Assembly (NCBI RefSeq): GCF_024198215.1
Contig: NZ_JAKCFA010000016.1
Span: 62,001 to 126,000, forward strand
Source of the DNA: Myxococcus qinghaiensis
GTDB taxonomy: Bacteria; Myxococcota; Myxococcia; Myxococcales; Myxococcaceae
Length of the DNA: 64,000 nucleotides
Direction: 5' to 3'
Shown: positions 62,253-64,000 of the stretch, in pieces
Numbering within the stretch: the stretch's first letter is position 1
Layout: every line of letters begins with the position of its first letter
Position numbers and translations under genes: made by a program
The notes under the pieces: generated by a model
Databases searched by the model: none
Seen by the model: the letters and a program-made list of their open reading frames with translations, nothing else
What the model was told of the DNA's origin: nothing

Positions 62253-63055
62253 GAAGCGGCGGCGAGTGCCTGGGCGATGAGCGCGTTGACCTCGTTGGGC
62301 GCCGTCATGTGCGGCAGGTGGCCCTGGTTGGGGACGTAGTGAAGCTGTCCCTTGGGCAGGCTCTTCGCCAGGTACTCGCCCACGTGGTTGGGGACGGCGA
62401 AGTCGTGGAGCGGCTGGACGACCCAGGAGGGGACGTTCAGTCGGGTGACCTGCTCGCGGAAGTCGGACTCGAAGATGATGCGAATCACGCCGATGGCGAT
62501 GTCGGGCCGCAGGGCGATGAGGGACTCGGAGAAGGCCTTGACCACCTCGGGCGTGGCGGAGGGCCCCACCGCGGCCTGCGCGAAGCCGCTGGCCCACGCG
62601 TCGAAGTGCTTCTCGATGGTCTCGTAGAGCGCATCGATGTCCGGCCGCTCGAAGCCGCCCCGGTAGTCGGGGGCATTGATGTAGCGCGGGGACGCGCTGA
62701 TGAAGACCATGCCGCGGAAGAGCTCCGGACGGACCAGTCCCGCGAGCAGGCCAATCATCCCGCTCATGGAGTGGCCCACGTAGAACACGTCGCGCGCCTG
62801 GACGGCCTCCAGCACTTCAATCAGGTCCAGCGCGTAGCTCTCCAGGCCAGCGTAGCGGTGCGGACTGTAGGCCTCCAGGTCCGAGCCCTGGGCGCCCACA
62901 TGGTCGAACAGGACGATGCGGTGCGTGTCCTCGAAGGCACGCACCTGGTTGCGCCAGGCGGTCTGGTTGGTGCCGAAGCCGTGGGCGAGCACGAGCACGT
63001 CGTCGCCCCGACCGACGACCTGCACATTGTTTCGAGTGAGGACCGTCTTGGACAT
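62249..63055 (-). CDS. RsbQ-like alpha/beta hydrolase
   Basis: A 268-residue hydrolase of the RsbQ/KAI2/D14 type. The triad is Ser96 in GHSMSG, Asp218 in PLHDFAVP and His246 in NQGHLPHM, nearly the positions of Bacillus RsbQ (96, 219, 247 from memory). VLAHGFGTNQTAWR is the oxyanion region. In Bacillus, RsbQ feeds a signal to the PAS domain of the RsbP phosphatase; here the 4-base GTGA overlap with a PAS-containing histidine kinase suggests the same sensing module with a kinase output. I chose ATG 63055 over 63085 because family homology starts there. Confidence 0.92.
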   Translation of the reverse strand: MSKTVLTRNNVQVVGRGDDVLVLAHGFGTNQTAWRNQVRAFEDTHRIVLFDHVGAQGSDLEAYSPHRYAGLESYALDLIEVLEAVQARDVFYVGHSMSGMIGLLAGLVRPELFRGMVFISASPRYINAPDYRGGFERPDIDALYETIEKHFDAWASGFAQAAVGPSATPEVVKAFSESLIALRPDIAIGVIRIIFESDFREQVTRLNVPSWVVQPLHDFAVPNHVGEYLAKSLPKGQLHYVPNQGHLPHMTAPNEVNALIAQALAAAS

Positions 63056-63369
63056 GGTCAGCGGATTGTAGGCCAGGCGCCCCACGCGCGAGGACCGGGC
63101 CCGCCTGCCCTCCGGTCAGCCACTCAACGAAAGCGCCTCGTGGACCCACCCCGCGTCGTGGAAAACCCTGAGTGGCTCCAGGTCAGGAAACGTGGGGTGC
63201 CGCCACCTGGCCGCGAGTGAGGACTCGCGCGGACGGGCCATGTCAGACATTCGCCGCGTCGGCCCTGGCACAGACGCGAGCGCCATTGTTCTCGGGCGCC
63301 CACTGGGCACGCGGTCAGGTTGAGAGGGATTCGGCGGGCGATGACAACCGGCGTGGGAGGAACGCGCTC
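63056..63369. other. Intergenic region, 314 bases
   Basis: It separates the divergent RsbQ-like and amidase-like genes. A 64-codon minus-strand frame (63116-63310) crosses it but lacks a ribosome site. I see no RNA gene or repeat. Confidence 0.4.
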
Positions 63370-64000
63370 ATGGGGTTGGCAATCGTCCTGACGATGGTGG
63401 GAGTGATGTCCGTCACACCGGCGGAAGAAGAGGCACGTCGAGCTGGCACCACGGAGTGGATGCTGAGTCAGCCCGCCACGGGGGCCCAGCTAGAGGGGTA
63501 CGCCGGTGCGACCAGCGTGCAGCGCGGAGAGTCCATCGACATCCATGTCCGGACGGACGGCGCGCGCCCGGTGCGCTGGGAGCTGTACCGCATGGGCTAC
63601 TACGGGGGCACGGGCTCCCGGAAGCTGGCATCCGGAGGCCCCGTCACCATCGGCCCCCAGCCCACGCCCGTGGCGGACCGGACGACGGGTCTGGTCGAGT
63701 GCCGCTGGCCCACCAGCTTCACCGTCCCCACGCAGGCGAGCTGGCCCAGCGGCGTCTATCTGCTCAAGCTGCGGCGCGACGACGGGCCCCAGTCCTACGT
63801 CATCTTCGTCGTGCGCGCGGACGAGCGGAAGAACACGGGCGTCCTCCAGATTCCGTTCACCACCTTCCAGGCCTACAACGCGTGGGGCGGAGAGAGCCTC
63901 TACTCCACCTCCCTGGGGTTGTCCGGAGGCCACGCCAAGGTCGTCTCGTTTGACCGGCCCTATGTGGATGGCAATGGCGCGGGCGAGTACTTCTACGCCA
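63370..64000 (+). CDS. N,N-dimethylformamidase beta-like protein (3' end outside window)
   Basis: At least 210 codons, open to the window edge. ATG 63370 has GGGAGGAA eight bases upstream. The N-terminus (MGLAIVLTMVGVMSVTPAE) could be a short signal peptide. The body matches the large-subunit fold of N,N-dimethylformamidase-like proteins: an Ig-like N-terminal part (GESIDIHVRTDGARPVRWEL, YRMGYYGGTGSRK), then TTFQAYNAWGGESLYS and KVVSFDRPYV. The catalytic C-terminal part lies mostly beyond the edge, so activity cannot be judged. Many myxobacterial relatives are secreted proteins of unknown role. Confidence 0.85.
   Translation, partial: MGLAIVLTMVGVMSVTPAEEEARRAGTTEWMLSQPATGAQLEGYAGATSVQRGESIDIHVRTDGARPVRWELYRMGYYGGTGSRKLASGGPVTIGPQPTPVADRTTGLVECRWPTSFTVPTQASWPSGVYLLKLRRDDGPQSYVIFVVRADERKNTGVLQIPFTTFQAYNAWGGESLYSTSLGLSGGHAKVVSFDRPYVDGNGAGEYFYA

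Noticed and set aside
63262..63279. TGGCAC resembling a -24 element
   Set aside because: The following GC is one base out of place, so it fails the sigma-54 spacing rule.
63116..63310. Small minus-strand ORF of 64 codons
   Set aside because: No ribosome site and no recognisable sequence; it could be real but cannot be supported.

Overview
The window is about 70% G+C chromosomal DNA. It looks like a myxobacterium, probably Myxococcaceae. The signs are many lipoproteins, large secreted hydrolases, sigma-54 type activators, complex sensor kinases, tight 4-base ATGA/GTGA gene overlaps, GTG/TTG starts, and a lipoprotein toxin/immunity layout like myxobacterial sitBAI loci. I see no rRNA, tRNA, CRISPR array, transposase or phage genes. 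Gene names are judged from motifs alone; no database was searched.

Region by region. 1-17.7 kb is ordinary accessory and housekeeping content: an edge-truncated lipoprotein, an aldo/keto reductase, a CAP-domain lipoprotein, a beta-lactamase-fold hydrolase, a repeat-rich alpha-helical protein, MATE and bestrophin membrane proteins, a mannitol-dehydrogenase-family enzyme convergent with a GRP sugar transporter, a HAMP/adenylate cyclase, and a cupredoxin/outer-membrane-protein pair. 17.7-19.7 kb is a discoidin/PKD/esterase lipoprotein.

19.8-27.4 kb is the highlight: a six-gene, minus-strand, nearly gapless operon for a thiazole/oxazole-modified peptide. It encodes a 109-residue precursor with a nitrile-hydratase-like leader and a C-terminal core CCCCCPCCTCT, a fused RRE/E1-like/YcaO cyclodehydratase, a SagB-type dehydrogenase, a B12-binding radical SAM enzyme, a cytochrome P450 and a SAM methyltransferase. 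It is divergent from a sigma-54 activator lacking a sensory domain (27.7 kb), which abuts a sigma-70-family factor. The 343-base divergent region holds a perfect 8+8 palindrome placed almost symmetrically between two candidate -24/-12 promoters, which suggests one activator switches on both itself and the peptide operon. A caspase-like protease with three 45-residue C-terminal repeats follows (29.5-31.1 kb).

31-45 kb: a delta-60-repeat lipoprotein, a methyltransferase, a DUF4157 (HELTH) protein, a VWA protein, a small protein with a Josephin-like C/H/D arrangement, a lectin-fold lipoprotein, a WD40 protein, and divergent transketolase and transaldolase genes. 45-49 kb: a large helical-repeat protein translationally coupled to a SWIM zinc-finger protein. 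49-56 kb: an acetamidase-family enzyme, a lower-GC lipoprotein/nuclease-like toxin/immunity cassette, a GH71 alpha-1,3-glucanase and a beta carbonic anhydrase. 56-64 kb: a GtrII-like membrane protein, an orphan carrier-protein/condensation didomain with an altered active site, an RsbQ-like hydrolase coupled to a hybrid histidine kinase, and a truncated N,N-dimethylformamidase-like gene at the right edge.
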